Below are positions 15,591-23,627 of a stretch of DNA of 36,732 nt, one piece after another. The notes under the pieces were generated by a model. The model saw nothing but the letters and a program-made list of their open reading frames with translations. It had not been told where the DNA came from and did not search any database. Within the stretch, counting starts at the first letter, position 1; the number at the start of each line of letters is the position of its first letter. The DNA is from Rhizobium sp. J15 (GTDB lineage: Bacteria > Pseudomonadota > Alphaproteobacteria > Rhizobiales > Rhizobiaceae): contig NZ_NWSX01000058.1 of the NCBI RefSeq assembly GCF_002531825.1, forward strand, positions 1 through 36,732. Reading direction: 5' to 3'. Made by a program: the position numbers and the translations under genes.

Positions 15591-16024
15591 AAGCTGTCCT
15601 TTCAGATCGGCTCGGGCGCATGCAAGCCCAACGCCTGGCGGCGCTGCTCGTCATCATCCTTTCCGGTCTGGCGCTCAGACGTTTCGGCTATGCTGCCGAT
15701 CTGCCCTTCTTCCTCGTCAAATATGGCGGGTCGCTGCTTTGGGGATCGATGGTTTATGTCCTGCTGGCGCTTGCTGTGGCAGCTCTCACGGCAAGAATGC
15801 CGCGCGCGGGAACTGCGGCGTTGGCGCTGACCGTTGCCATCTGCGTTGAATTCTTCCGGCTCTACCACACACCTTGGCTCGATGCATTTCGACTGACGAC
15901 CGCCGGAGCCTTGCTGCTTGGGCGGCTCTTCTCGCTCTGGAATATACTGGCATACGCTATCGGGATAGCCGTGGCCTATGCTTTCGATCCCGCGCACAGG
16001 CAATCATCGCCTGAGCGGCTTTAA
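15587..16024 (+). CDS. DUF2809-like integral membrane protein
   Basis: A 145-residue protein with about four to five hydrophobic helices: LAALLVIILSGLAL, SLLWGSMVYVLLALAVAAL, TAALALTVAICVEFFRLYH, and NILAYAIGIAVAYAF. The order and the central CVEFFRLYHTPWLDAFR stretch resemble DUF2809 proteins, whose function is not known. The GTG start at 15587 overlaps the TGA of the VOC gene, suggesting coupling; ATG 15620 is an alternative start. It ends 8 bases before the convergent msrQ. Confidence 0.7.
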   Translation: MKAVLSDRLGRMQAQRLAALLVIILSGLALRRFGYAADLPFFLVKYGGSLLWGSMVYVLLALAVAALTARMPRAGTAALALTVAICVEFFRLYHTPWLDAFRLTTAGALLLGRLFSLWNILAYAIGIAVAYAFDPAHRQSSPERL

Positions 16025-16032
16025 AGGGATCG

Positions 16033-16692
16033 TCACGAAGCTGATGAGCTTACGGTCTGGCCGCGCGGCCGTCCTTGCTCTTTTTTCCGGCTGCGCGCGA
16101 TCGGCCGCCAGGAGCGGTAGAGGATGAGCGCGATGATCAGCCCGATATAGATATATTGCTCGAAATCGAGAATCTTGGTCGAAAGCGCGAAGTGCAGCGC
16201 CCCGCAGGCGGCGATGATGTAGACCAGGCGGTGCAGCCAGGTCCAGTTCTTGCCGAGGCGGCGGATCGAGAAATTGTTGGAGGTTGCCGCGAGCGGCGCA
16301 AGCAGGGCTAAGCCGGCCATGCCGAACATGATGAAAGGCCGCTTCAGCACGTCGGTGATGACGGCCTGGATATCCATTGCCTGGTCGAGCACCATGTAGA
16401 CGGTGAAATGCATCAGCGCGTAGTAGAAGGTCAACAGGCCGAGGGCGCGCCGATAGCGCAGATAGTTCCAGCCGAAAAGCTCGCGGGCTGGGGATACGGC
16501 AAGCGTCAAAATCAGGAAGCGGATCGTCCAGATGCCGAGGAAGAGCTCGAAGGTCTTGACCGGGTCGGCGTCGAGCTGATCGGTCGCGCCGAGATAGAAG
16601 GTCCAGGCGGCAGGCACGAGCCCCACGGCATAAAGCAGCCAGACGGAAGCGGGTTGCCAGCGCTTCGGAATGGCGAACGACAATTCCGCCAT
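16033..16692 (-). CDS. msrQ: Heme-binding membrane subunit MsrQ
   Basis: Starting at ATG 16692 on the minus strand (MAELSFAIPKRWQPASVWLL), the product has 219 residues and about six transmembrane helices. Features of the ferric reductase-like MsrQ/YedZ family include RFLILTLAVSPARELFGWNY, RRALGLLTFYYALMHFTVYM and WLHRLVYIIAACGALHFAL, containing likely heme-ligand histidines. MsrQ passes electrons from the quinone pool or flavin reductase to MsrP in the periplasm for repair of methionine sulfoxide. The start shares one base with the msrP stop (TGATG), so the two are coupled. Confidence 0.92.
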   Translation of the reverse strand: MAELSFAIPKRWQPASVWLLYAVGLVPAAWTFYLGATDQLDADPVKTFELFLGIWTIRFLILTLAVSPARELFGWNYLRYRRALGLLTFYYALMHFTVYMVLDQAMDIQAVITDVLKRPFIMFGMAGLALLAPLAATSNNFSIRRLGKNWTWLHRLVYIIAACGALHFALSTKILDFEQYIYIGLIIALILYRSWRPIARSRKKEQGRPRGQTVSSSAS

Positions 16693-17639
16693 CAGAAATT
16701 CGCCTTCAGCTCCATGCCGGCATAAAGGCTCGCCACCTCGTCGGCATAACCGTTGAAGGGCAGGGTGGGATGGCGGCTGGCGCCGAAGAAGCCGCTTTCG
16801 CCGATGCGCCGTTCGGTGGCCTGGCTCCAGCGCGGATGGTCGACGGCCGGGTTGACGTTGGCATAGAAGCCGTATTCCTGCGGATTGGTCACCTGCCAGG
16901 TATTCTTCGGCTGCTGGTCGGTGAGGGTGATCCTGACGATCGACTTGATGCCCTTGAAGCCGTATTTCCAGGGCACGACGAGGCGGATCGGCGCGCCGTT
17001 CTGGTTCGGCAGCGTTTCGCCGTAGAGCCCGACGGCAAGCAGCGTCAGCGGATGACGTGCCTCGTCGAGGCGCAGACCCTCGACATAGGGCCAGTCGAGC
17101 GACTGGAAGAGACCCTTCTGCCCCGGCATTTCCTCCGGCCGCACTACCGTTTCGAAGGCGACGTATTTGGCGCTGCCGAGTGGCTCCACCTTGTCGAGCA
17201 GCGATGCCAGCGGAAAGCCGTCCCAGGGGATGACCATCGACCAGGCCTCGACGCAGCGCATCCGATAGGTGCGCTCCTCGATCGGGAATTCCTTCATCAG
17301 CGCCTCGATGTCGAAGGTGCCCGGTTTGTTGACCATGCCGTCGACCTTGACCGTCCAAGGCAACGGCTTGAAATCGCCGGAAAGAGCGGCAGGATCGCCT
17401 TTGTCGAGGCCGAACTCATAGAAGTTGTTGTAAGTCGTCACATCCTTGAGCGGCGTCGTCTTGTCGTCGACCTTGTATTTGCTCTGAACGGCGGAAAGGG
17501 CGGCCGCGCTCGCCTTGCCCGCGCCGTAAAGCGCCATGGCGCCGAGCGCTGCAGCGCCGAGGAATTCGCGGCGGCGCACATAGACCTGGCGCGGCGTGAT
17601 CTCAGACGAGGCGATTTTCGGTGGGCGATAGGTCGGCAT
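16692..17639 (-). CDS. msrP: Periplasmic methionine sulfoxide reductase MsrP
   Basis: A 315-residue molybdopterin enzyme. The N-terminus has a twin-arginine signal (VRRREFLGAAALGAMALYG, residues 21-39) ending near ASA, so the folded protein is exported by Tat. The sulfite oxidase-like core contains Cys130 in YRMRCVEAWSMVIPW, the expected molybdenum ligand. It reduces methionine sulfoxide in damaged envelope proteins with electrons from MsrQ. A perfect AGGAGG lies seven bases before the ATG. The msrPQ pair is divergent from ilvD. Confidence 0.95.
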   Translation of the reverse strand: MPTYRPPKIASSEITPRQVYVRRREFLGAAALGAMALYGAGKASAAALSAVQSKYKVDDKTTPLKDVTTYNNFYEFGLDKGDPAALSGDFKPLPWTVKVDGMVNKPGTFDIEALMKEFPIEERTYRMRCVEAWSMVIPWDGFPLASLLDKVEPLGSAKYVAFETVVRPEEMPGQKGLFQSLDWPYVEGLRLDEARHPLTLLAVGLYGETLPNQNGAPIRLVVPWKYGFKGIKSIVRITLTDQQPKNTWQVTNPQEYGFYANVNPAVDHPRWSQATERRIGESGFFGASRHPTLPFNGYADEVASLYAGMELKANF

Positions 17640-17974
17640 GTCAAAACCTCCTGGGCGGCTTTCCGAGTATAGTCCCTAAACGAACCGCCCGCATGTTCGG
17701 ATCAATCTCTATGCCTTGAATATGATCGACGGGAAGCCAATTTTTTGTGTTCGCCTGTGATGGAATAGGCTGTAACAAAACGTCTCGTCGAACCGTATAT
17801 GATCGATGCGCGTCATATTGCTTCATCCGGCGGCGTACCGGATTTGGCCTTCCCGGTAGTGACAGTCCCCCTCGATTGGATTAGGACAATTCCAAACAGC
17901 AGCGATTGCCTGGCCCGCAAGCTCCACAGCCGCCCGCTTCGCCTGATATTTCCGATACGTCGAGGAAGACACCG
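17640..17974 (+). promoter_or_regulatory. Divergent msrP-ilvD intergenic region
   Basis: These 335 bases hold the control regions of both divergent genes and no credible ORF. For ilvD a candidate promoter is GTGACA (17859-17864), a 17-base spacer and TAGGAC (17882-17887). Two inverted repeats stand upstream of it: ATATGA (17797-17802) with TCATAT (17813-17818), spaced by ten bases like an operator, and ATCCGG (17825-17830) with CCGGAT (17838-17843). No leader-peptide attenuator with branched-chain codon runs was seen. The msrP promoter could not be placed. Confidence 0.35.
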
Positions 17975-19813
17975 ATGCCAGCTTACCGTTCCAGAACCAC
18001 GACCCACGGCCGCAACATGGCGGGCGCGCGCGGCCTTTGGCGCGCCACGGGCATGAAGGATTCGGATTTCGGCAAGCCGATCATCGCGGTGGTGAATTCC
18101 TTCACCCAGTTCGTGCCCGGCCACGTGCATCTGAAGGATCTCGGCCAGCTCGTCGCCCGCGAAATCGAGGCTGCCGGCGGCGTCGCCAAGGAATTTAACA
18201 CGATAGCCGTCGACGACGGCATCGCCATGGGCCATGACGGCATGCTCTATTCGCTGCCCTCGCGCGAGCTCATCGCCGACAGCGTCGAATACATGGTCAA
18301 TGCCCATTGCGCCGATGCCATGGTCTGCATCTCCAACTGCGACAAGATCACCCCCGGCATGCTGATGGCGTCGCTGCGTCTTAACATCCCCACGGTTTTC
18401 GTCTCGGGCGGCCCGATGGAGGCCGGCAAGGTCGTGCTGCACGGCAAGACACATGCCCTCGATCTCGTCGATGCCATGGTCGCCGCAGCCGACGACAAGA
18501 TCTCTGATGAAGACGTCAAGGTCATCGAGCGCTCGGCCTGTCCGACCTGCGGTTCGTGCTCCGGCATGTTTACCGCGAACTCCATGAACTGCCTGACCGA
18601 AGCGCTCGGCCTGTCGCTGCCCGGCAACGGCTCGACGCTCGCCACCCATGCCGACCGCAAGCGCCTGTTCGTCGAGGCCGGTCACCTGATCGTCGATCTC
18701 GCCCGCCGTTATTACGAGCAGGACGACGTCAAGGCGCTGCCGCGCACCATCGCCTCCAAGCAGGCCTTCGAGAACGCCATGGCGCTCGACATCGCCATGG
18801 GCGGTTCGACAAATACCGTCCTGCATATCCTTGCCGCCGCCCATGAAGGCGAGGTCGATTTCACCATGGCCGATATCGACGCGCTGTCGCGCCGCGTGCC
18901 GTGCCTGTCGAAGGTCGCGCCGGCCAAGAGCGACGTGCATATGGAAGACGTCCACCGTGCCGGCGGCATCATGTCGATCCTCGGAGAGCTTGAGAAGGGC
19001 GGTCTCCTGAACCGCGATTGCCCGACCGTCCACGCCGAGACGCTTGGCGATGCGATCGATCGCTGGGACATCACCCGCACCAACAGCGAAACCGTCCGCA
19101 ACTTCTATCGCGCCGCACCCGGCGGCATCCCCACCCAGGTTGCCTTCAGCCAGGAGGCCCGCTGGGACGAGCTCGACACGGATCGCCAGAACGGCGTCAT
19201 CCGTTCGGTCGAGCATCCCTTCTCCAAGGACGGCGGCCTTGCCGTGCTCAAGGGCAACCTTGCGATCGACGGATGCATCGTCAAGACGGCCGGCGTCGAT
19301 GAATCGATCCTGAAATTCTCCGGCCCCGCCCGCGTCTTCGAAAGCCAGGACGCGTCGGTCAAGGCGATCCTCGCCAATGAAATCAAGGCCGGCGACGTCG
19401 TCGTCATCCGCTACGAAGGCCCGAAGGGCGGCCCGGGCATGCAGGAAATGCTGTATCCGACGAGCTATCTGAAGTCGAAGGGCCTCGGCAAGGCTTGCGC
19501 TCTCATCACCGATGGCCGTTTCTCCGGCGGCACCTCCGGCCTCTCGATCGGCCACGTCTCGCCGGAAGCGGCCAACGGCGGCACGATCGGCCTGGTGCGC
19601 GAAGGCGACATGATCGATATCGATATCCCGAACCGCACGATCAGCCTGCGAGTCGACGAAGCCGAACTCGCTGCTCGCCGCGCCGAGCAGGACGGCAAGG
19701 GCTGGCAGCCCACGGAAGTCCGCAAGCGCAATGTCACGACCGCGCTGAAGGCCTATGCCGCCTTCGCAACCAGCGCCGACCGCGGCGCCGTGCGCGATCT
19801 GAACGCCCGCTGA
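17975..19813 (+). CDS. ilvD: Dihydroxy-acid dehydratase
   Basis: The start is ATG 17975 (MPAYRSRTTTHGRNMAGARG) behind GAGGAAGA; the 612 residues match IlvD/Edd-family dehydratases. Cys122 (CISNCDKITPGM) and Cys195 in CPTCGSCSGMF correspond to iron-sulfur ligands, and the region AVDDGIAMGHDGM (78-90) holds Mg-binding acidic residues. It converts dihydroxy-isovalerate and dihydroxy-methylvalerate to the keto acids of valine and isoleucine synthesis. IlvD is preferred over the sugar-acid dehydratase Edd because of the N-terminal THGRNMAGARGL and the overall length. Confidence 0.93.
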   Translation: MPAYRSRTTTHGRNMAGARGLWRATGMKDSDFGKPIIAVVNSFTQFVPGHVHLKDLGQLVAREIEAAGGVAKEFNTIAVDDGIAMGHDGMLYSLPSRELIADSVEYMVNAHCADAMVCISNCDKITPGMLMASLRLNIPTVFVSGGPMEAGKVVLHGKTHALDLVDAMVAAADDKISDEDVKVIERSACPTCGSCSGMFTANSMNCLTEALGLSLPGNGSTLATHADRKRLFVEAGHLIVDLARRYYEQDDVKALPRTIASKQAFENAMALDIAMGGSTNTVLHILAAAHEGEVDFTMADIDALSRRVPCLSKVAPAKSDVHMEDVHRAGGIMSILGELEKGGLLNRDCPTVHAETLGDAIDRWDITRTNSETVRNFYRAAPGGIPTQVAFSQEARWDELDTDRQNGVIRSVEHPFSKDGGLAVLKGNLAIDGCIVKTAGVDESILKFSGPARVFESQDASVKAILANEIKAGDVVVIRYEGPKGGPGMQEMLYPTSYLKSKGLGKACALITDGRFSGGTSGLSIGHVSPEAANGGTIGLVREGDMIDIDIPNRTISLRVDEAELAARRAEQDGKGWQPTEVRKRNVTTALKAYAAFATSADRGAVRDLNAR

Positions 19814-19853
19814 GGCACCTCGACCTGCTGATTAAAAGTCAGTTGCTTTGGCG

Positions 19854-19878
19854 ACCGGCCGCTTTCAAAGCGGCCGGT
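19854..19878. terminator. Bidirectional terminator between ilvD and the LprI-like gene
   Basis: ACCGGCCGC (19854-19862) pairs with GCGGCCGGT (19870-19878) around TTTCAAA, whose ends can also pair. On the plus side TGATGTTTTT follows. On the minus side the hairpin overlaps the last codons of the convergent gene. It lies about 40 bases past the ilvD stop and probably serves both genes. Confidence 0.7.
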
Positions 19879-20215
19879 TGATGTTTTTATAGGTCTCGCC
19901 GAGCTGCTTCATCCGCTCGTCATAGGCCGCCTTGATACAGGCCGCATCGGCCCCACATTCCTGCCGCTTCTTCAGCCAGGTCGTCTGCTCGTCCTGCAAT
20001 GTTCCGCGCGAGCCCATGGCCATCAGCCCGGAGAGCAGCTCGAAGGTCGTGACCATCCGGACATCGGCATCGTTGAGTGCGCGGTTGTCGCAGATTGCTT
20101 TTTCGTCCGGCTTCAATTCTTTCGCATCGCAATCGAAGCTTGCCGCCTTGGCCGCCTCCCATCCAAGGATAAGGATCGCAATGCCAAAGGCCATCGTCAT
20201 CGCTTTTTTCGTCAT
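19865..20215 (-). CDS. Small secreted LprI / DUF1311-like protein
   Basis: The start at 20215 (MTKKAMTMAFGIAILILGWE), behind AGAGGAA, gives 116 residues. The N-terminus is a Sec signal peptide, with likely cleavage after AAKA or AKAAS. The mature part has four cysteines in two pairs (FDCDAKELKPDEKAICDN and RQECGADAACIKAAYDERM), probably disulfides, and the pattern seen in DUF1311/LprI-type proteins, some of which inhibit lysozyme. Function here is unproven. A longer frame upstream to 20299 lacks any signal and is rejected. Confidence 0.75.
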   Translation of the reverse strand: MTKKAMTMAFGIAILILGWEAAKAASFDCDAKELKPDEKAICDNRALNDADVRMVTTFELLSGLMAMGSRGTLQDEQTTWLKKRQECGADAACIKAAYDERMKQLGETYKNINRPL

Positions 20216-20240
20216 CGTTCCTCTGTCCTGTTGCCGCCCA

Positions 20241-20621
20241 TCAGGCGAGCTTGCGCAATGCCAGAGCCAGGAAGATGATGCAGACGAGCCAGACGGCAAG
20301 GATGAAGATCAATCCGGCTCGGCCGGACGGGCGCTCGATGCGCCTTGCGGCTTCCGCGCGAAGCTCGCTCATGACAGCGGCCGGAACGAGCCGGATCGCC
20401 AGCAGAATACCGAGCGGAACGATGACGAGATCGTCGAGATAGCCGAGCACGGGAATGAAATCGGGAATGAGATCGACGGGCGAAAGCGCATAGGCTGCAA
20501 CCGCGCCAGCCACCGCTTTCGCATACCACGGCACGCGGGCGTCACGCGCGGCCAGCCACAGCGCCACGATGTCACGTTTCAGTGACTTCGCCCAGATTTT
20601 GGCTTTTGATATCAGTTGCAT
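20241..20621 (-). CDS. YkvA-like DUF1232 membrane protein
   Basis: A 126-residue protein with the DUF1232 core at about residues 31-80 (VPWYAKAVAGAVAAYALSPV, then DLIPDFIPVLGYLDDLVIVP), the hallmark of the YkvA family, and a C-terminal transmembrane helix (LIFILAVWLVCIIFLALAL, 104-122). The function of the family is unknown. AGGAAG precedes the ATG. It is followed on the same strand after 25 bases by the LprI-like gene, so the two may form a small operon. Confidence 0.85.
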   Translation of the reverse strand: MQLISKAKIWAKSLKRDIVALWLAARDARVPWYAKAVAGAVAAYALSPVDLIPDFIPVLGYLDDLVIVPLGILLAIRLVPAAVMSELRAEAARRIERPSGRAGLIFILAVWLVCIIFLALALRKLA

Positions 20622-20730
20622 GGCCGCTCTTCCTGAATCGAATTGGCAAGGGCTTCAAGCAAAATCTCTTGGGCGCCGGCTGCCTCATTCTTCCATGCTT
20701 CCGCCCTCTTTCCTTTCTAGCGTCGGGCCG

Positions 20731-20843
20731 CAGAACAGGATGATTTTAGGCCGGTTGGCCTAAACTCTGAATCCTGTTCGCAATGAAATAGTTAGAGCAT
20801 GATGTCGTCCGAAAACCGCTCACACTTTTCGGCATCATGCTCT
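20731..20843. repeat. RIME1-like rhizobial intergenic palindromic element
   Basis: Two nested palindromes lie side by side. The first pairs 20733-20741 (GAACAGGAT) with 20771-20779 (ATCCTGTTC) and, inside, TTTAGGCC (20745-20752) with GGCCTAAA (20757-20764). The second pairs AGAGCATGATG (20794-20804) with CATCATGCTCT (20833-20843) and, inside, CCGAAAA (20809-20815) with TTTTCGG (20826-20832). Size, two-palindrome layout and sequence fit the Rhizobium-specific intergenic mosaic element RIME1 as I recall it. It ends 36 bases before the DegP-like ATG, so it lies within or next to that promoter. Confidence 0.75.
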
Positions 20844-20879
20844 ACAACGTTGCTCAAGAGAATTCAAAAAGGGATACCC

Positions 20880-22283
20880 ATGCAAGGCCTGTTCAAGCAC
20901 GCCTCCGTCTCGCTGCTCGCTCTGACGCTCCTTCTGCCGGCTGCCGCTCATGCGCAGACCACGAAAACCGTGCCGGAGAGCCAGATGCAAATGCAGCTCT
21001 CCTTCGCGCCGCTGGTCAAGCAGACCTCGGGCGCCGTCGTCAATGTCTATGCGGAAAAGATCATCAAGCGCCAATCGCCCTTCGCGGGTGATCCCTTCTT
21101 CGAGCAGTTTTTCGGCCAGCAGATGCCGAACCGGTCCGAGAAGCAATCCTCGCTCGGCTCCGGCGTCATCGTCGAGGCGAACGGCACCGTCGTGACCAAC
21201 AATCACGTCGTCGAAGGCGCCGACGATATCAAGGTGGCGCTGTCGGATGGCCGCGAATTCCCCTGCAAGGTGGTGCTGCGCGATGACCGGGTCGACCTCG
21301 CCGTGCTGAAGATCGATACCAAGGAGAACTTCCCGACCCTGCCGATCGGCAACTCCGACACGGTGGAAGTCGGGGACCTCGTGCTGGCGATCGGCAACCC
21401 CTTCGGCGTCGGCCAGACGGTCACGAGCGGCATCGTCTCCGCCCTTGCCCGCAACCAGGTGGTCAGGAACGAGTTCGGCTTCTTCATCCAGACCGACGCC
21501 TCGATCAATCCCGGCAATTCCGGCGGCGCGCTGATGAACATGAAGGGCGAGCTGATCGGTATCAACACGGCGATCTTCTCGCGTGGCGGCGGCTCGAACG
21601 GGATCGGCTTCGCCATTCCCGCCAATCTCGTCAAGGTCTTCCTCGCTTCCGCCGATGCCGGCGTCAAATCCTTCGAGCGGCCCTATGTCGGCGCAAGCTT
21701 CGACGCCGTAACGTCCGAGGTCGCCGAGGCTCTCGGGCTCGACAGGGTCCGCGGCGCGCTTGTCGTCAAGGTCTCCGATGGCGGGCCGGCGGCGAAGGCT
21801 GGGCTGAAAGCCGGCCAGATCGTCACATCGGTCAACGGCATCCCGGTTGAGCATCCCGACGCGTTGCTGTACCGCCTGACGACGGCCGGCTTCGGCAAGT
21901 CGGTGAACCTCACCGTCATCGAGAACGGCCGCGAGGAACAGTTGTCGCTGGCGCTCGCCCGTGCGCCGGAAACCTCGCCGCGCGACCAGCGCACCATCGG
22001 CGGACATACGCCCTTTACCGGCGCTGTCGTCGAAAACCTCTCGCCGCGCGTCGCCGACGAACTGCGCATGCCGTCGGAATCGGCCGGCGTCGTCGTCTCG
22101 GATATCAAGGAGGATTCGCCGGCCGCCCGTCTCGGTTTCGAGCCCAAGGACATCATCGTCTCGATCAACGGCACCGAGGTGAAGTCGACCAGCGAACTGG
22201 CCGAGATCGCCAACAGCGACCCCGGCCTGTGGCGGGTGGAGATCGAGCGTGACGGTCAGCGCATCCGGCAGTTCTTCCGATGA
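20880..22283 (+). CDS. DegP/HtrA-type periplasmic serine protease
   Basis: The start is ATG 20880, giving a Sec signal peptide (MQGLFKHASVSLLALTLLLP, then AAAHAQ) and 467 residues in total; the frame is open to 20799 but that part is the repeat. The trypsin-like domain carries His109 (TNNHVVEG), Asp139 (RVDLAVLKI) and Ser214 (NPGNSGGAL). Two PDZ domains follow, at roughly 285-370 and 385-465. Such Do-family proteases degrade or refold damaged envelope proteins. DegP versus DegQ cannot be decided. The TGA overlaps the rarA ATG (ATGA). Confidence 0.93.
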   Translation: MQGLFKHASVSLLALTLLLPAAAHAQTTKTVPESQMQMQLSFAPLVKQTSGAVVNVYAEKIIKRQSPFAGDPFFEQFFGQQMPNRSEKQSSLGSGVIVEANGTVVTNNHVVEGADDIKVALSDGREFPCKVVLRDDRVDLAVLKIDTKENFPTLPIGNSDTVEVGDLVLAIGNPFGVGQTVTSGIVSALARNQVVRNEFGFFIQTDASINPGNSGGALMNMKGELIGINTAIFSRGGGSNGIGFAIPANLVKVFLASADAGVKSFERPYVGASFDAVTSEVAEALGLDRVRGALVVKVSDGGPAAKAGLKAGQIVTSVNGIPVEHPDALLYRLTTAGFGKSVNLTVIENGREEQLSLALARAPETSPRDQRTIGGHTPFTGAVVENLSPRVADELRMPSESAGVVVSDIKEDSPAARLGFEPKDIIVSINGTEVKSTSELAEIANSDPGLWRVEIERDGQRIRQFFR

Positions 22284-23596
22284 GTGACGATCTCTTCGCG
22301 CCGCGCGTTCCGGAGGAGGTTGCCGCCAGGCGGCCGCTTGCCGACCGGCTGCGGCCGAAGACGCTCGCCGATGTCACCGGTCAGGAGCATCTGACCGGTG
22401 AAGACGGCGTCCTGAAGCGAATGATCGAAAGCGGCTCGCTCGGCTCGATGATCTTCTGGGGCCCGCCCGGCACCGGCAAGACGACGGTGGCGCGGCTCTT
22501 GTCCGGCGAGGCGGGGCTGGCTTTCGAGCAGATATCGGCGATCTTTTCCGGTGTCGCCGATCTTAAGAAGGTGTTCGAGACCGCTCGCTTGCGCCGCATG
22601 GACGGCCGCCAGACGCTGCTCTTCGTCGACGAGATCCATCGTTTCAACCGCGCCCAGCAGGATAGTTTCCTGCCTGTCATGGAGGACGGCACCGTCATCC
22701 TCGTCGGCGCCACCACCGAAAACCCGTCTTTCGAGCTCAACGCCGCTCTGCTGTCGCGCGCCCGCGTTCTCACCTTCAAGTCGCATGACGAGGAGAGCCT
22801 CGAGGAATTGCTGAAGCGCGCCGAGACGATCGAGCAGAAGCCGCTGCCGCTGACGGAAGAGGCGCGCGCCAGCCTGATCCGCATGGCCGATGGCGATGGC
22901 CGTGCCGTGCTGACGCTCGCCGAGGAGGTCTGGCGCGCAGCCCGCGAAGGCGAGAGCTTCGACACCGAAGGTCTGACGCGCATTGTCCAGCGTCGCGCTC
23001 CGGTCTATGACAAGGCGCAGGACGGCCACTACAATCTGATCTCGGCGTTGCATAAATCCGTGCGCGGCTCGGACCCGGATGCCGCTCTCTATTATCTCGC
23101 CCGCATGTTCGATGCCGGCGAGGACCCGCTCTATCTTGGCCGGCGGCTGGTGCGCATGGCGGTGGAAGATATCGGCCTTGCCGATCCGCAGGCGCTGGTG
23201 ATCTGCAACGCCGCCAAGGATGCCTATGAGTATCTCGGCTCGCCGGAGGGTGAACTGGCGCTGGCGCAGGCCTGCGTCTATCTCGCCACTGCGCCGAAAT
23301 CGAATGCCGTCTACACGGCCTTCAAGGCGGCGAGCCAGGCCGCGAAGCAGAACGGCTCGCTGCTGCCCCCGAAGCATATCCTCAATGCGCCGACCAAGCT
23401 GATGAAAGGCGAGGGTTACGGCGAAGGCTATCGCTACGACCATGACGAGCCGGACGCCTTTTCCGGCCAGGATTATTTTCCGGAGAAGATGGGCCGGCAG
23501 ACCTTCTACGATCCGCCGGAGCGCGGCTTCGAGCGCGATATCCGCAAGCGGTTGGAATGGTGGGCGAAGCTTCGCAAGGAGCGCAATCCGCGCTGA
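22280..23596 (+). CDS. rarA: Replication-associated recombination protein A (AAA+ ATPase)
   Basis: A 438-residue member of the RarA/MgsA/WRNIP1 family. Walker A GPPGTGKTT is at residues 61-69, Walker B LLFVDEIHRFN at 113-123, sensor 1 near VGATTENPSFELN, and the C-terminal tetramerisation part contains EDPLYLGRRLVRMAVEDIGL and LMKGEGYGEGYRYDHD. RarA acts at stalled replication forks with SSB and RecA. The start overlaps the protease stop by four bases, so expression is coupled although the functions differ. Confidence 0.95.
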   Translation: MSDDLFAPRVPEEVAARRPLADRLRPKTLADVTGQEHLTGEDGVLKRMIESGSLGSMIFWGPPGTGKTTVARLLSGEAGLAFEQISAIFSGVADLKKVFETARLRRMDGRQTLLFVDEIHRFNRAQQDSFLPVMEDGTVILVGATTENPSFELNAALLSRARVLTFKSHDEESLEELLKRAETIEQKPLPLTEEARASLIRMADGDGRAVLTLAEEVWRAAREGESFDTEGLTRIVQRRAPVYDKAQDGHYNLISALHKSVRGSDPDAALYYLARMFDAGEDPLYLGRRLVRMAVEDIGLADPQALVICNAAKDAYEYLGSPEGELALAQACVYLATAPKSNAVYTAFKAASQAAKQNGSLLPPKHILNAPTKLMKGEGYGEGYRYDHDEPDAFSGQDYFPEKMGRQTFYDPPERGFERDIRKRLEWWAKLRKERNPR

Positions 23597-23627
23597 CGTG
23601 GCCAAGTCTGCTCGGCCGGTGACGGGC

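Noticed and set aside
17641..17826. A 61-codon minus-strand frame directly upstream of msrP
   Set aside because: No ribosome binding site is seen before its ATG, the product has no recognisable feature, and it covers the region expected to hold the msrP promoter.
17813..19555. A 580-codon minus-strand frame opposite ilvD
   Set aside because: It lies opposite a complete ilvD and has the composition expected from complementing its codons.
23597..23627. A terminator between the convergent rarA and VIT-like genes
   Set aside because: Only short GGCC self-complementary pieces are present in the 31-base gap; no stem of useful length with a T run was found.
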